From the NCBI GenBank assembly GCA_905233835.1, contig CAJOGB010000008.1, positions 1 through 34,562 on the forward strand: 34,562 bases of DNA, in the 5' to 3' direction. Shown in pieces: positions 15,939-23,523 of this stretch. This DNA is from an uncultured Lachnospiraceae bacterium (lineage in GTDB: Bacteria > Bacillota > Clostridia > Lachnospirales > Lachnospiraceae). Every line of letters starts with the position of its first letter. Position 1 is the first letter of the stretch. The notes beneath the pieces were generated by a model. The model had not been told where the DNA came from, ran no database searches, and was given only the letters and a program-made list of their open reading frames with translations. The translations under genes were made by a program, and so were the position numbers.

Positions 15939-16796
15939 ATGAAAGGCATTTTTACAAAAAGAAATTTAAAAACCCTAGCCTGCGTAGTTGGTTCCTCTGC
16001 CCTTATGGCACTGGCCATGCATATATTTATGGGGGAATCCTTTCTCCTTCCTGCAGGTTTTATGGGGGTTTCCACCATTATTCATATGCTGGGATTACAG
16101 TCCGGAATCAATCTGCCCACCTATGTGATTTTAATGTGCATCAACTTTCCGGTGGCACTCTTCTGTGCGAAAAACATTTCAAAAAGATTCGTCTTTTTTT
16201 CACTGTTACAGATTGTACTGTTGTCCCTGTTTTTAAACTTAATTCCGTTATACCCGATTTTCGATCAGCCAATATTAAATGTGGTATTCGGCGGATGCGT
16301 CTACGGTTTTTCCACCGCCCTTGCGCTTCGCGGCGGAGCTTCCACAGGCGGTACCGACTTTATCGCACTTTATGTGTCCAATAAAACCGGAAAAGAAATC
16401 TGGATGGGTGTGTTCGCATTTAACTGTTTCTTACTTGCTTTATTCGGATTCTTGTTCGGATGGGAAAACGCGGGATACTCCATTATCTTCCAGTACATTT
16501 CCACCCATATGATTACCACCTTCCATAACCGTTATAAACGTGTGATGATGCAGATCTTTACAAAAACCCCATCTAAGGTGGTTGAGGATTATTTAAAACG
16601 CTTTACCCATGGAATTACGGTGTTGGAAGGAACCGGCGGATATACCGGAGAAAGCACCGCGATGCTCATATCCGTAACCAGCAGTTACGAGCTTCCGGAT
16701 GCCATAGAACTTATTCGAAAATCCGATCCAAACGCCATCATTAATGTAACAAAGACCAGCGAGTTCATCGGAAAATTTGATCAACCAAAGTTATAG
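15939..16796 (+). CDS. YitT family membrane protein
   Basis: 285 residues: an N-terminal membrane half with five to six hydrophobic helices (ACVVGSSALMALAMHIFM, GGCVYGFSTALALRGGASTGGTD) and a C-terminal cytoplasmic DUF2179 domain (about 200-280, TVLEGTGGYTGESTAMLISV). This is the full YitT layout. The family's function is not established; a transport role is assumed. The start has GGAG 8-9 bases upstream. Two terminator hairpins follow (16827-16850 and 16872-16911). Confidence 0.92.
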   Translation: MKGIFTKRNLKTLACVVGSSALMALAMHIFMGESFLLPAGFMGVSTIIHMLGLQSGINLPTYVILMCINFPVALFCAKNISKRFVFFSLLQIVLLSLFLNLIPLYPIFDQPILNVVFGGCVYGFSTALALRGGASTGGTDFIALYVSNKTGKEIWMGVFAFNCFLLALFGFLFGWENAGYSIIFQYISTHMITTFHNRYKRVMMQIFTKTPSKVVEDYLKRFTHGITVLEGTGGYTGESTAMLISVTSSYELPDAIELIRKSDPNAIINVTKTSEFIGKFDQPKL

Positions 16797-16826
16797 GACT
16801 TGAGTCTCGCCTGCCGGCTCCCACCC

Positions 16827-16850
16827 GATGTTGCATGCCAACATCTTTTT
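16827..16850 (+). terminator. Terminator candidate after the YitT gene
   Basis: Stem GATGTTG (16827-16833) with CAACATC (16839-16845), 5-base loop, followed by TTTTT. It lies 30 bases after the stop codon. Confidence 0.6.
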
Positions 16851-16871
16851 GGATTCAGTTCTCATATATAT

Positions 16872-16911
16872 AAAAAAAAGAAATCCAGTCATTGACTGGA
16901 TTTCTTTTTTT
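16872..16911. terminator. Strong bidirectional terminator between YitT gene and tRNA-Leu
   Basis: An 11-base-pair perfect stem (16880-16890 with 16894-16904), loop ATT, flanked by A8 and T7. It serves yitT rightward and tRNA-Leu, perhaps with lysA, leftward. Confidence 0.88.
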
Positions 16912-16913
16912 CA

Positions 16914-16996
16914 TGCAGGTGGTGGGACTTGAACCCACACGATGTTGCCACCGTCAGATTTTGAGTCTGATGCGTCTGCCATTCCGCCACACCTGC
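16914..16996 (-). tRNA. tRNA-Leu (anticodon CAA)
   Basis: A class II tRNA with a long variable arm. The acceptor stem is GCAGGTG with CACCTGC, 7 perfect pairs. The anticodon stem TCAGA/TCTGA encloses loop CTCAAAA, giving anticodon CAA for UUG. The T arm is TGGGTTCAAGTCCCA. The discriminator base is A and CCA is not encoded. Its first 16 bases are repeated twice more upstream, at 17037-17052 and 17093-17108. Confidence 0.95.
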
Positions 16997-17108
16997 GTGT
17001 TGCTTTCTGCTATTCCGAACGAAGTTCGGTATCAGCATTCCGCCACACCTGCGTGTTGCTTTCTGCTATTCCGAACGAAGTTCGGTATCAGCATTCCGCC
17101 ACACCTGC
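16981..17108 (-). repeat. Tandem repeat of the tRNA-Leu 5' end (56-base period)
   Basis: The 16-base 5' end of tRNA-Leu occurs at 16981-16996, 17037-17052 and 17093-17108. The two 40-base spacers (16997-17036 and 17053-17092) are identical. Each spacer contains the hairpin CCGAAC-TTC-GTTCGG and flanking GCT/AGC pairs. The copies stand between the tRNA and its likely promoter, so they should be part of the precursor transcript. Neither extra copy has the rest of a tRNA. Confidence 0.95.
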
Positions 17109-17118
17109 AACGACATAG

Positions 17119-17147
17119 ATATTACCATAACAAAAAATAGATTTCAA
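17119..17147 (-). promoter_or_regulatory. Promoter candidate for tRNA-Leu
   Basis: On the minus strand -35 TTGAAA (17147-17142), 17-base spacer, -10 TAATAT (17124-17119). Transcription would start near 17112, just before the first repeat copy. No lysA terminator is visible between 17157 and here, so lysA transcripts may also run into the tRNA. Confidence 0.5.
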
Positions 17148-17156
17148 CCGATTTTT

Positions 17157-18440
17157 TTATTTTTTGGCAACATCATAGTTCATGTCTTTTAATACATCAA
17201 AGCAATCAAATGTCGAAAAATAATCCCTTGGCGTTTCCGCTCTTCGAATCAAATCAAAACTTCCGTCTTCATGCAACAAAACTTCAGCGGATTTTAACTT
17301 TCCGTTATAACTGTAACCCATGGAAAATCCGTGAGCTCCGGTATCATGAATAAAAAGTAAATCTCCGTTTTCAATCTTCGGAAGTTTTCGATCGATTGCA
17401 AACTTATCATTATTCTCGCAAAGGGAACCTACCACATCATAAGTATAATCCTGTGGCTCGTTTTCCTTTCCCAACACCGTAATATGATGGTACGCTCCGT
17501 ACATGGCAGGACGCATTAAATTCACTGCACATGCATCCACACCTACATATTCCTTATAGGTATGCTTTTCATTAATGGCACGGGTTACAAGTGCTCCGTA
17601 TGGGCCTGTCATAAAACGACCCATCTCCGTATAAATAGCTACATCCGAAAGCCCTGCAGGCACCAAAATCTCATCAAATGCCTTATGTACACCGTCTGCG
17701 ATGGCGTAAATATCGTTTGCCTTTTCCTCCGGGCGATAGGGAATACCCACACCACCGGATAGATTAATAAAGGAAAAGTCCACGCCGGTTTCCTTTTGGA
17801 TCTCAACCACCAGCTCAAACAGCGTACGAGCCAGCATTGGATAATAATCATTTGTTACCGTATTGCTAACCAAAAACGAATGAATTCCGAAGTGCTTTAC
17901 GCCTTTTTCCTTTAGTATCTTATATGCCTTAATAATCTGATCCTTAGTCATGCCGTATTTTGCATCTCCGGGATTATCCATAATTCCGTTGGAAATCTGA
18001 AATATTCCCCCCGGATTGTAACGACAGCTCATGGTATCCGGGAATGTGCCGATGGTATCTTTAAGCACTTTAATCTGAGTAATATCATCCAGATTAATGA
18101 TGGCTCCCAACTTAGCAGCATACGCAAACTCTTCCGGTGGCGTATCATTGGAAGAAAACATAATGCCCTCTCCTTTTACACCGATGGCGTCCGAAAGCAT
18201 AAGTTCCGTCATGGACGAGCAATCGCATCCGCAACCGTATTCATTTAAAATCTTGATTAAAAAGGGATTTGCATTTGCCTTTACCGCAAAATACTCTTTG
18301 AATCCTTTGTTCCAAGAAAAAGCATCATAAATCGCTTTTACATTGGCACGAAGTCCCGCTTCGTCATAGACATGAAACGGAGTGGGAATCTTTGACGCGA
18401 TTTCTTGTGCTTTTTCTTTTGTAAGAAATGCTTCTTTCAT
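17157..18440 (-). CDS. lysA: Diaminopimelate decarboxylase
   Basis: A fold-type III PLP decarboxylase that makes L-lysine from meso-diaminopimelate, the last step of lysine synthesis. EYFAVKANANPFLIK carries the PLP lysine (K54). INLSGGVGIPYRPEE is the glycine-rich phosphate-binding loop, and VVGSLCENNDKFA the catalytic cysteine region at the dimer interface. The usual EPGR reads EMGR and the usual HIGSQ region reads HSFLVSNT, so it belongs to a divergent branch; a related amino-acid decarboxylase cannot be fully excluded. Length of 427 residues is normal. Its promoter is embedded in the terminator of the upstream amylase gene. Confidence 0.88.
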   Translation of the reverse strand: MKEAFLTKEKAQEIASKIPTPFHVYDEAGLRANVKAIYDAFSWNKGFKEYFAVKANANPFLIKILNEYGCGCDCSSMTELMLSDAIGVKGEGIMFSSNDTPPEEFAYAAKLGAIINLDDITQIKVLKDTIGTFPDTMSCRYNPGGIFQISNGIMDNPGDAKYGMTKDQIIKAYKILKEKGVKHFGIHSFLVSNTVTNDYYPMLARTLFELVVEIQKETGVDFSFINLSGGVGIPYRPEEKANDIYAIADGVHKAFDEILVPAGLSDVAIYTEMGRFMTGPYGALVTRAINEKHTYKEYVGVDACAVNLMRPAMYGAYHHITVLGKENEPQDYTYDVVGSLCENNDKFAIDRKLPKIENGDLLFIHDTGAHGFSMGYSYNGKLKSAEVLLHEDGSFDLIRRAETPRDYFSTFDCFDVLKDMNYDVAKK

Positions 18441-18481
18441 TGTTTTGTAACCTTTTTCTTTCCTTAAACCTATTGTAAAAA

Positions 18482-18510
18482 AATATAAAAAAAAAGCCTT
18501 GATATGTCAA
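18482..18510 (-). promoter_or_regulatory. lysA promoter inside the amylase terminator
   Basis: On the minus strand: perfect -35 TTGACA (18510-18505), 17-base spacer, -10 TATATT (18487-18482). The -35 box includes the TGA stop of the amylase gene. The spacer is the second arm of the terminator stem plus its T run. Start of transcription near 18475, about 35 bases before the lysA ATG. Confidence 0.65.
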
Positions 18511-18516
18511 GGCTTT
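18486..18516 (-). terminator. Terminator of the amylase gene
   Basis: Stem AAAGCCTTGA (18516-18507) with TCAAGGCTTT (18502-18493), loop CATA, followed by a run of T on the minus strand. The stop codon lies in the first arm. Confidence 0.88.
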
Positions 18517-19811
18517 AAGAACATTACACTGTTGGGTGGCATGGTTAGTCCACCGCCAAAATCCACGTTTTCACCGGTAAGTAAATCCGTGGCGCAACCG
18601 GCCTGAAAATCCGCATGAAAAGTATGCTCATATTCCGCTGCGTTTATGGCGCATAATACTCGCTCTCCCTCAAAGTTTCTCACAAAGATACAATGTTGGT
18701 TTTCCAACACCAAACTCTGAAAATCACCGTACTGCAGAGCCTTTTCATTTACATAGGCGTGTGCCATAGCAGACACCTTATCCGTAAGTTCATTCCACTG
18801 TGGCTCTTTTACTTCCACACGAAGTGTACGATCTCCATCCTTTGAATCACCCTTAATTCCCCACTCACTTCCATAATAAATCATGGGGATTCCCGGCATG
18901 GCAAACATAATGCCGTAGGCCAAAGGAATATGTTCATACCGATTTAAATTGGTGGCAATTCGTGTCACATCATGATTGTCCACAAAAGCCACAGGATGCC
19001 ATCCCCGATACAAACACCAGTCTTCTTTACCGAACTGTCGCATCAAGGAATGAACAATTTCAAATAAATTTAAAGAATTCAATGCGGAATATATTCCCTT
19101 AAAGCACTCATAATTCGTGGCGGAATGACACATCTCATCATTCATAATGGTCTTATAGTCGCCATGCAAAATCTCTCCCAACAAGAAGAAATCATCCTTC
19201 CACTGATCGCAATTCCACCGAAGTTCTTTTAAAAAGTTTCGATCCACCATATAGGCAACATCCAATCGAAGTCCGTCGATTCCAAATTCATCAATCCAAA
19301 ACTTCACACTGCCAAGCAGATATTCACGAATCTCAGGATTGGAAAGGTTTAATTTTACCAAATCATAATTTCCTTCCCAGCCTTCGTACCAAAGTCCGTC
19401 ATTATAGGAAGAATTACCGTTAAAATCAATATGAAACCAATCCTTATACTTGGAATTTTCACGGTTTTTTCTTACATCTTCAAATGCGAAAAAGCCGCGA
19501 CCCGCGTGATTAAACACTCCGTCCAAAATGATGCGGATGCCGTTTTCATGAAGGGCGTCGCAAACTTTTTTAAAATCCTCGTTGGTTCCCAGGCGAGTAT
19601 CGATTTTTCTGTAATCACGGGTATTATATCCGTGCGTATCGGATTCAAACAAAGGAGAAAAATAAACTGCGGTTACTCCCAATTTCTTTAAATGCAAAAT
19701 CCAGTCCATCACCTTTAAAATACGATGTTCCAACTTTCCGTCATTTTCATAGGGTGCTCCCGTCATCCCCAATGGATAAAACTGGTAAAACACACTTTCA
19801 TCTGCCCACAT
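18507..19811 (-). CDS. Cytoplasmic GH13 alpha-amylase family glycosidase
   Basis: A 434-residue (beta/alpha)8 enzyme acting on alpha-glucans or maltodextrins. The conserved GH13 regions are all present: DGVFNH, DGLRLDVAY with nucleophile D184, LLGEILHG with acid/base E213, and FVDNHD with D281. There is no signal peptide, so it works in the cytoplasm, probably on imported or stored oligosaccharides. It lacks the N-terminal domain of typical cyclomaltodextrinases and is short for the family; exact specificity is unknown. The AGGAG ribosome site overlaps the stop region of the histidine kinase 11 bases upstream, so the two genes are one operon. Confidence 0.9.
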   Translation of the reverse strand: MWADESVFYQFYPLGMTGAPYENDGKLEHRILKVMDWILHLKKLGVTAVYFSPLFESDTHGYNTRDYRKIDTRLGTNEDFKKVCDALHENGIRIILDGVFNHAGRGFFAFEDVRKNRENSKYKDWFHIDFNGNSSYNDGLWYEGWEGNYDLVKLNLSNPEIREYLLGSVKFWIDEFGIDGLRLDVAYMVDRNFLKELRWNCDQWKDDFFLLGEILHGDYKTIMNDEMCHSATNYECFKGIYSALNSLNLFEIVHSLMRQFGKEDWCLYRGWHPVAFVDNHDVTRIATNLNRYEHIPLAYGIMFAMPGIPMIYYGSEWGIKGDSKDGDRTLRVEVKEPQWNELTDKVSAMAHAYVNEKALQYGDFQSLVLENQHCIFVRNFEGERVLCAINAAEYEHTFHADFQAGCATDLLTGENVDFGGGLTMPPNSVMFLKP

Positions 19812-19822
19812 GTTTATATCTC

Positions 19823-22240
19823 CTAGTTCGTCATTTCCTGTGCTACTCTCACAGTCTCCTCATATAAATGCATCATCTCGTCATGGTTCTTTCGAATGAA
19901 ATCGAGGCTGTAATTCTTATTCTTTTCATTTTCCATCTGATGGCCGGCCGCTTCCACGCGACGTGCCAAATCAAATACCGCCAACGCACCGATATTCTTT
20001 GAGGAAGACTTTAGAGCATGAACGAATGTAGTATATTCTTCCCAGTTCTCGGTTTCGTAAGCACGTTTGATTTCATCCATTTTCTGGGTGGAAATATCTG
20101 CATACATCTTTACCAAATCAAGATAAAGTTTTTCGTTATTTCCAAAGAAGGACATTCCGTTTTCTTTGGAAATGTATGCGTTTTCATCTTCCGCAGAAGC
20201 CGAAGCAGTTGAAGAAACCTCCTCCTTTGGTTCGGATTTTTCTTCTTCAAAATCACTCTTCATTATAGGAACAAAGATCGCATCCCTTTTCTCCTGAAGG
20301 GTAACCTTTTCCTTCGGTAAATATTTAAGAAGCATTTCTTCCAGTTCTTCACCCTTAACCGGTTTTGCCAAATAGTCCACAAATCCGGCCGCCAAATACT
20401 GATCTTTCACGCCCGCGATAGCATTTGCGGTAAGCACAATAATCGGCGTATCTTTGCAAAGATTATCCGGCATTTCCTTAGACTGATGAAGCACTTCCAC
20501 ACCGTCGATTCCCGGCATCATATGATCCAAAAGAATGGCATCAAAGTGTTCCTCACGCATGCGATCTAAGGCCTGATAACCGTTATGTGCCAATACCACC
20601 TTCATCTGGGTGGACTTTAAGAGGCTGGTTACCACCTTTAGGTTCATTTCATTATCATCTACCGCTAAAATACGTACGTTCGGTGCGATAAACTTCTGGC
20701 TGTACTCTTCTTCCACACCACGGTGATCCTGGGCGTATTCGGAAACCGTTTCCTCGTCTAATACTTCCTGTCTTAAAAGCACCGTAAAAGTACTTCCCTT
20801 ATTAGGCTCGCTTTCCACGCGAATCTCACCACCCATCAAATCAACAAGATTCTTTGTAATGGTAAGACCAAGTCCCGTACCTTCGATATCGTGATTTTTA
20901 TTCTCACCCAAACGCTCAAAGGAAACGTAAATATTTTTCAGTTCATCCTCCGTCATTCCACGTCCGGTATCGGAGATTACAAACTGCAAAGTCACAAAAG
21001 GATTATCGGAAATAATGGTTCGCTCTCCGGTAATCTGTAAATTTACCTGACCGTAATCGGTGTACTTAACCGCATTATTTAAAATGTTGATTAGAATCTG
21101 TTTTACGCGGACTTCATCTCCCATCAAGCAATCCGGCAGATTCTCTTCAAAGTTGTACTTAAATACCAATCCACGCTCATCGCTTCGTACCTTAATCATG
21201 CTGGTGATTTCCTGCAAAATATCCGACAAATGATAGGGCTCGGAAACGATGGTCATCTTTCCGGATTCAATCTTTGAAAAGTCCAAAATATCATTAATAA
21301 TCTGAAGCAAAGTCTTTCCGGCATGAGAAATGTTTTGCGCATACTCAACCACCGTGGGATTCTCGCTCTCGCGAAGAATCATTTCATCCATACCTAAAAT
21401 CGTATTCATGGGCGTACGGATTTCATGAGACATGTTTGCCAAGAACTGACTCTTTGCCACAGAAGCTTCCTCGGCTGTTTTCTTTGCCTTCTCCGCTTCT
21501 TTTCGTGACCGATCCAGTTCCTCGTAGGTTTCCAACAACTTATAGTAATCCGGTGTTTCAAGTGCCAACAGCAATACGAAAATCGCTAACAAAGCAATAA
21601 AGAAAGAGAACACTCGAATATTTTGATATTTAATTTGGAACACCAATCCCGCCACCGTAAAGATAACGGCAACAATCAAATAGTAAAAGGTTCTTCGCGG
21701 ATAGGAATTATGATGGATCAAAAGCACAAAAGTTCCCATGGCAACCAAATACAACGGTATACCATATACGCTTAAGAAATGTAACGGGCCATGATACAAA
21801 TATCCCTTGTCGGTTACACCAAAGCAGATTGGATTGAAGAAGTTAATGAGTAATAAAACTCCCTCTACCACCAAAAGAATTTCATTAATTCTGGATAGCC
21901 AAATAAAACGTTTGTCGGAAACATAAGAATCTACGTATTTGGTATAGCCAAACGTAGCCACCGTCGTCGACATCGTACTTAAGATATTTAATGTAAGATT
22001 TAAAAGAACCGGCACTTTGTTTCCGTTGTACTCGCAAAAAGCAGCCAACACATCCAAAGAAGCGGCTAAAACCGTAAGAGTGGAAAAACGACGAAAAGCA
22101 ATAAGAGTTGGATTATCCTTCGGATATCGAACCCATAAGAAAACAATCATAATGATGCCGAAGCAAATAGACGCAACGGTATATTGCGAATTGAAATACG
22201 TGAAATTATAGTTCGCGCTAGTCATATTGTGCATTAACAT
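19823..22240 (-). CDS. Hybrid sensor histidine kinase with receiver and HPt domains
   Basis: 805 residues in order: a membrane sensor with about seven hydrophobic helices (20-235), a coiled linker (240-262), HisKA with phospho-acceptor H272 (NMSHEIRTPMN), and an HATPase with N, G1 and G2 boxes (INILNNAVKYT, DTGRGM, GTGLGL). A receiver follows (about 523-640) with D572 in LLDHMMPG and K in LAKPV. The C-terminal HPt has H741 in FVHALKSSSKNIGA. All phospho-relay residues are intact. The HPt must pass phosphate to a separate response regulator; none lies nearby. The gene is first in an operon with the GH13 enzyme. ATG 22240 has AGGGGA about 8 bases upstream. Its leader contains a hairpin and G-rich sites that match the candidate small RNA. 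Confidence 0.95.
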   Translation of the reverse strand: MLMHNMTSANYNFTYFNSQYTVASICFGIIMIVFLWVRYPKDNPTLIAFRRFSTLTVLAASLDVLAAFCEYNGNKVPVLLNLTLNILSTMSTTVATFGYTKYVDSYVSDKRFIWLSRINEILLVVEGVLLLINFFNPICFGVTDKGYLYHGPLHFLSVYGIPLYLVAMGTFVLLIHHNSYPRRTFYYLIVAVIFTVAGLVFQIKYQNIRVFSFFIALLAIFVLLLALETPDYYKLLETYEELDRSRKEAEKAKKTAEEASVAKSQFLANMSHEIRTPMNTILGMDEMILRESENPTVVEYAQNISHAGKTLLQIINDILDFSKIESGKMTIVSEPYHLSDILQEITSMIKVRSDERGLVFKYNFEENLPDCLMGDEVRVKQILINILNNAVKYTDYGQVNLQITGERTIISDNPFVTLQFVISDTGRGMTEDELKNIYVSFERLGENKNHDIEGTGLGLTITKNLVDLMGGEIRVESEPNKGSTFTVLLRQEVLDEETVSEYAQDHRGVEEEYSQKFIAPNVRILAVDDNEMNLKVVTSLLKSTQMKVVLAHNGYQALDRMREEHFDAILLDHMMPGIDGVEVLHQSKEMPDNLCKDTPIIVLTANAIAGVKDQYLAAGFVDYLAKPVKGEELEEMLLKYLPKEKVTLQEKRDAIFVPIMKSDFEEEKSEPKEEVSSTASASAEDENAYISKENGMSFFGNNEKLYLDLVKMYADISTQKMDEIKRAYETENWEEYTTFVHALKSSSKNIGALAVFDLARRVEAAGHQMENEKNKNYSLDFIRKNHDEMMHLYEETVRVAQEMTN

Positions 22241-22254
22241 ATATTACTTCCCCT

Positions 22255-22279
22255 ATTGTAAAATTAGCGCATTTACAAT
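22255..22279 (-). promoter_or_regulatory. Leader hairpin before the histidine kinase ribosome site
   Basis: ATTGTAAA and TTTACAAT form an 8-base inverted repeat around 9 bases, in the transcribed leader and ending one base before the AGGGGAA ribosome site. It could be an operator or an RNA hairpin affecting initiation. Flanking G-rich sites are 22279-22286 and 22248-22254. Confidence 0.4.
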
Positions 22280-22286
22280 CCCCTTT

Positions 22287-22315
22287 ATTATAGATAATTT
22301 TCCTATAAAAGTAAA
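22287..22315 (-). promoter_or_regulatory. Promoter of the histidine kinase operon
   Basis: On the minus strand -35 TTTACT (22315-22310), 17-base spacer, consensus -10 TATAAT (22292-22287). The leader is about 40 bases. Confidence 0.65.
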
Positions 22316-22320
22316 TAATG

Positions 22321-22329
22321 TGATATAAT
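22321..22329 (+). promoter_or_regulatory. Extended -10 promoter of the lytic transglycosylase gene
   Basis: TGATATAAT is a perfect extended -10. It overlaps the upstream in-frame ATG at 22328, which excludes that ATG as the start. The start of transcription would be near 22336, giving a very short leader of about 13 bases with the GAGGAG site. Confidence 0.55.
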
Positions 22330-22348
22330 GGCATCCGAGGAGAATCTT

Positions 22349-23191
22349 ATGAAAATAACCATTGAAACAGACAATAAACACGTATTAACCGAATACATCC
22401 AACCAACGGATCCCGAAGTAGTTTCTACATCTGCCACAGAGACGTCTGAAAGCACATCCTCTGCCACAGACACATCAAGTACTTCTGCCGCATCCGATCC
22501 TTTTGCGGTTCTTCTTACAACTGCCGCGAAGGAATTGGCCTCCGAGAAAGAGTCTTCCGACACATCATCTACCTCAGATATGACGCTGTCTCAAATTTTT
22601 CAAAAGGCATCCGAAACCTACGGCGTGGATGTAAACTTTTTAAAAGCTGTGGCTCGCGCGGAATCAAACTTTAATTCTAAGGCAACATCAAAATCCGGTG
22701 CCATGGGAATCATGCAGCTTATGCCTTCCACCGCGAAATCTCTCGGTGTAAACGATGCCTACGATCCTTATGAAAATATTATGGGCGGGGCAAAGATGCT
22801 CTCCGGATTATTGACAAAATATAACGGCGATCAATCCCTTGCCTTGGCGGCTTATAACGCAGGCAGCGGAAACGTGAAAAAATACGGTGGTATCCCGCCT
22901 TTTGCAGAGACTCAGAATTACGTTAAAAAGGTACTATCCTACTATTCCGAAGGGGTAACCATCCCGGCGGACAAAGACGTCTCCGTTTCCGGTCAAACAA
23001 ACTACACGGAGTTAGCTTCCACACTTACAACATCTCTTTCCGAGTTTGCAAATCACGAAAGCTACCTTATGTTTTTAAAGGAAATGGAAAACGAAATGAA
23101 AGCGGAAACATCCGATACTTCCACCGCTTACGAAAGCCTTTTAAGCGCGGCTTCCAGAGCCCTTACAACCACCATGAAAGAATACCAATAA
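22349..23191 (+). CDS. Lytic transglycosylase (SLT domain) without a signal peptide
   Basis: 280 residues from the chosen ATG, which has GAGGAG 6 bases upstream. The N-terminal 75 residues are rich in Ser, Thr and Ala and probably disordered. A soluble lytic transglycosylase domain follows (about 78-205): FLKAVARAESNFNSKA with catalytic Glu (E105), GAMGIMQLMPSTAKSLGV and ALAAYNAGSGNVKKYGG. These enzymes cleave the glycan backbone of peptidoglycan. No hydrophobic signal peptide or membrane anchor is seen, so export must use another route, for example a flagellar-type system, or lysis. The C-terminal 70 residues are helical. It is divergent from the histidine kinase gene. Confidence 0.9.
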   Translation: MKITIETDNKHVLTEYIQPTDPEVVSTSATETSESTSSATDTSSTSAASDPFAVLLTTAAKELASEKESSDTSSTSDMTLSQIFQKASETYGVDVNFLKAVARAESNFNSKATSKSGAMGIMQLMPSTAKSLGVNDAYDPYENIMGGAKMLSGLLTKYNGDQSLALAAYNAGSGNVKKYGGIPPFAETQNYVKKVLSYYSEGVTIPADKDVSVSGQTNYTELASTLTTSLSEFANHESYLMFLKEMENEMKAETSDTSTAYESLLSAASRALTTTMKEYQ

Positions 23192-23195
23192 ACCA

Positions 23196-23223
23196 AAAGG
23201 AGACGTGCTTTTACATCTCCTTT
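23196..23223 (+). terminator. Weak terminator candidate after the transglycosylase gene
   Basis: Stem AAAGGAGA (23196-23203) with TCTCCTTT (23216-23223), 12-base loop, followed by TTTAATTATT-like AT sequence that is only partly T-rich. Confidence 0.45.
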
Positions 23224-23252
23224 AATTATTAAAAAATTATTCGATTTTCCTC

Positions 23253-23281
23253 TTGACTTATAACCACCCATATAGTATATT
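23253..23281 (+). promoter_or_regulatory. Promoter of tRNA-Thr
   Basis: -35 TTGACT (23253-23258), 17-base spacer, -10 TATATT (23276-23281). The start would be near 23288, 28 bases before the tRNA. Confidence 0.7.
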
Positions 23282-23315
23282 CGTTTAGTCGGCGTTTTAA
23301 GAACGCATCAGACAA

Positions 23316-23388
23316 GCTGGCGTGGCACAGTCGGTAGCGCACCTCATTGGTAGTGAGGAGGTCACGGGTTCGATTCCCGTCGCTAGCT
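23316..23388 (+). tRNA. tRNA-Thr (anticodon GGT)
   Basis: Acceptor stem GCTGGCG with CGCTAGC (one G-U pair), D arm with AGTCGGTAGC, anticodon stem CCTCA/TGAGG around TTGGTAG giving anticodon GGT for ACC. T arm CGGGTTCGATTCCCG. Discriminator base T; CCA is not encoded. It borders the accessory-looking stretch at 23520-26404. No second copy of its 3' end was seen in the window. Confidence 0.95.
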
Positions 23389-23426
23389 TGCGAAAAGCTA
23401 CGAGAAACAACGTAGCACAATAAAGA

Positions 23427-23467
23427 AATGCTTCCTGCAAATTTATTTGCAAAGGAAGCATTTTTTT
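23427..23467 (+). terminator. Terminator of tRNA-Thr
   Basis: A long stem, AATGCTTCCT (23427-23436) with AGGAAGCATT (23453-23462), plus an inner GCAAAT/ATTTGC pairing, followed by T7. Confidence 0.88.
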
Positions 23468-23477
23468 GTTGGGCAAA

Positions 23478-23523
23478 GTCGTGGCGACAGCCACGACGAA
23501 GTAGAATTACGCAGTAATTCTAC
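23478..23523. repeat. Two tandem perfect hairpins after tRNA-Thr
   Basis: GTCGTGGC/GCCACGAC with loop GACA (23478-23497), then GTAGAATTAC/GTAATTCTAC with loop GCA (23501-23523). The second overlaps the stop of the minus-strand gene. No clear T run follows on either strand, so they look more like repetitive extragenic palindromes than simple terminators. Confidence 0.5.

Noticed and set aside
16981..17108. CRISPR array
   Set aside because: The repeats are copies of a tRNA end and the spacers are identical to each other, unlike CRISPR spacers.
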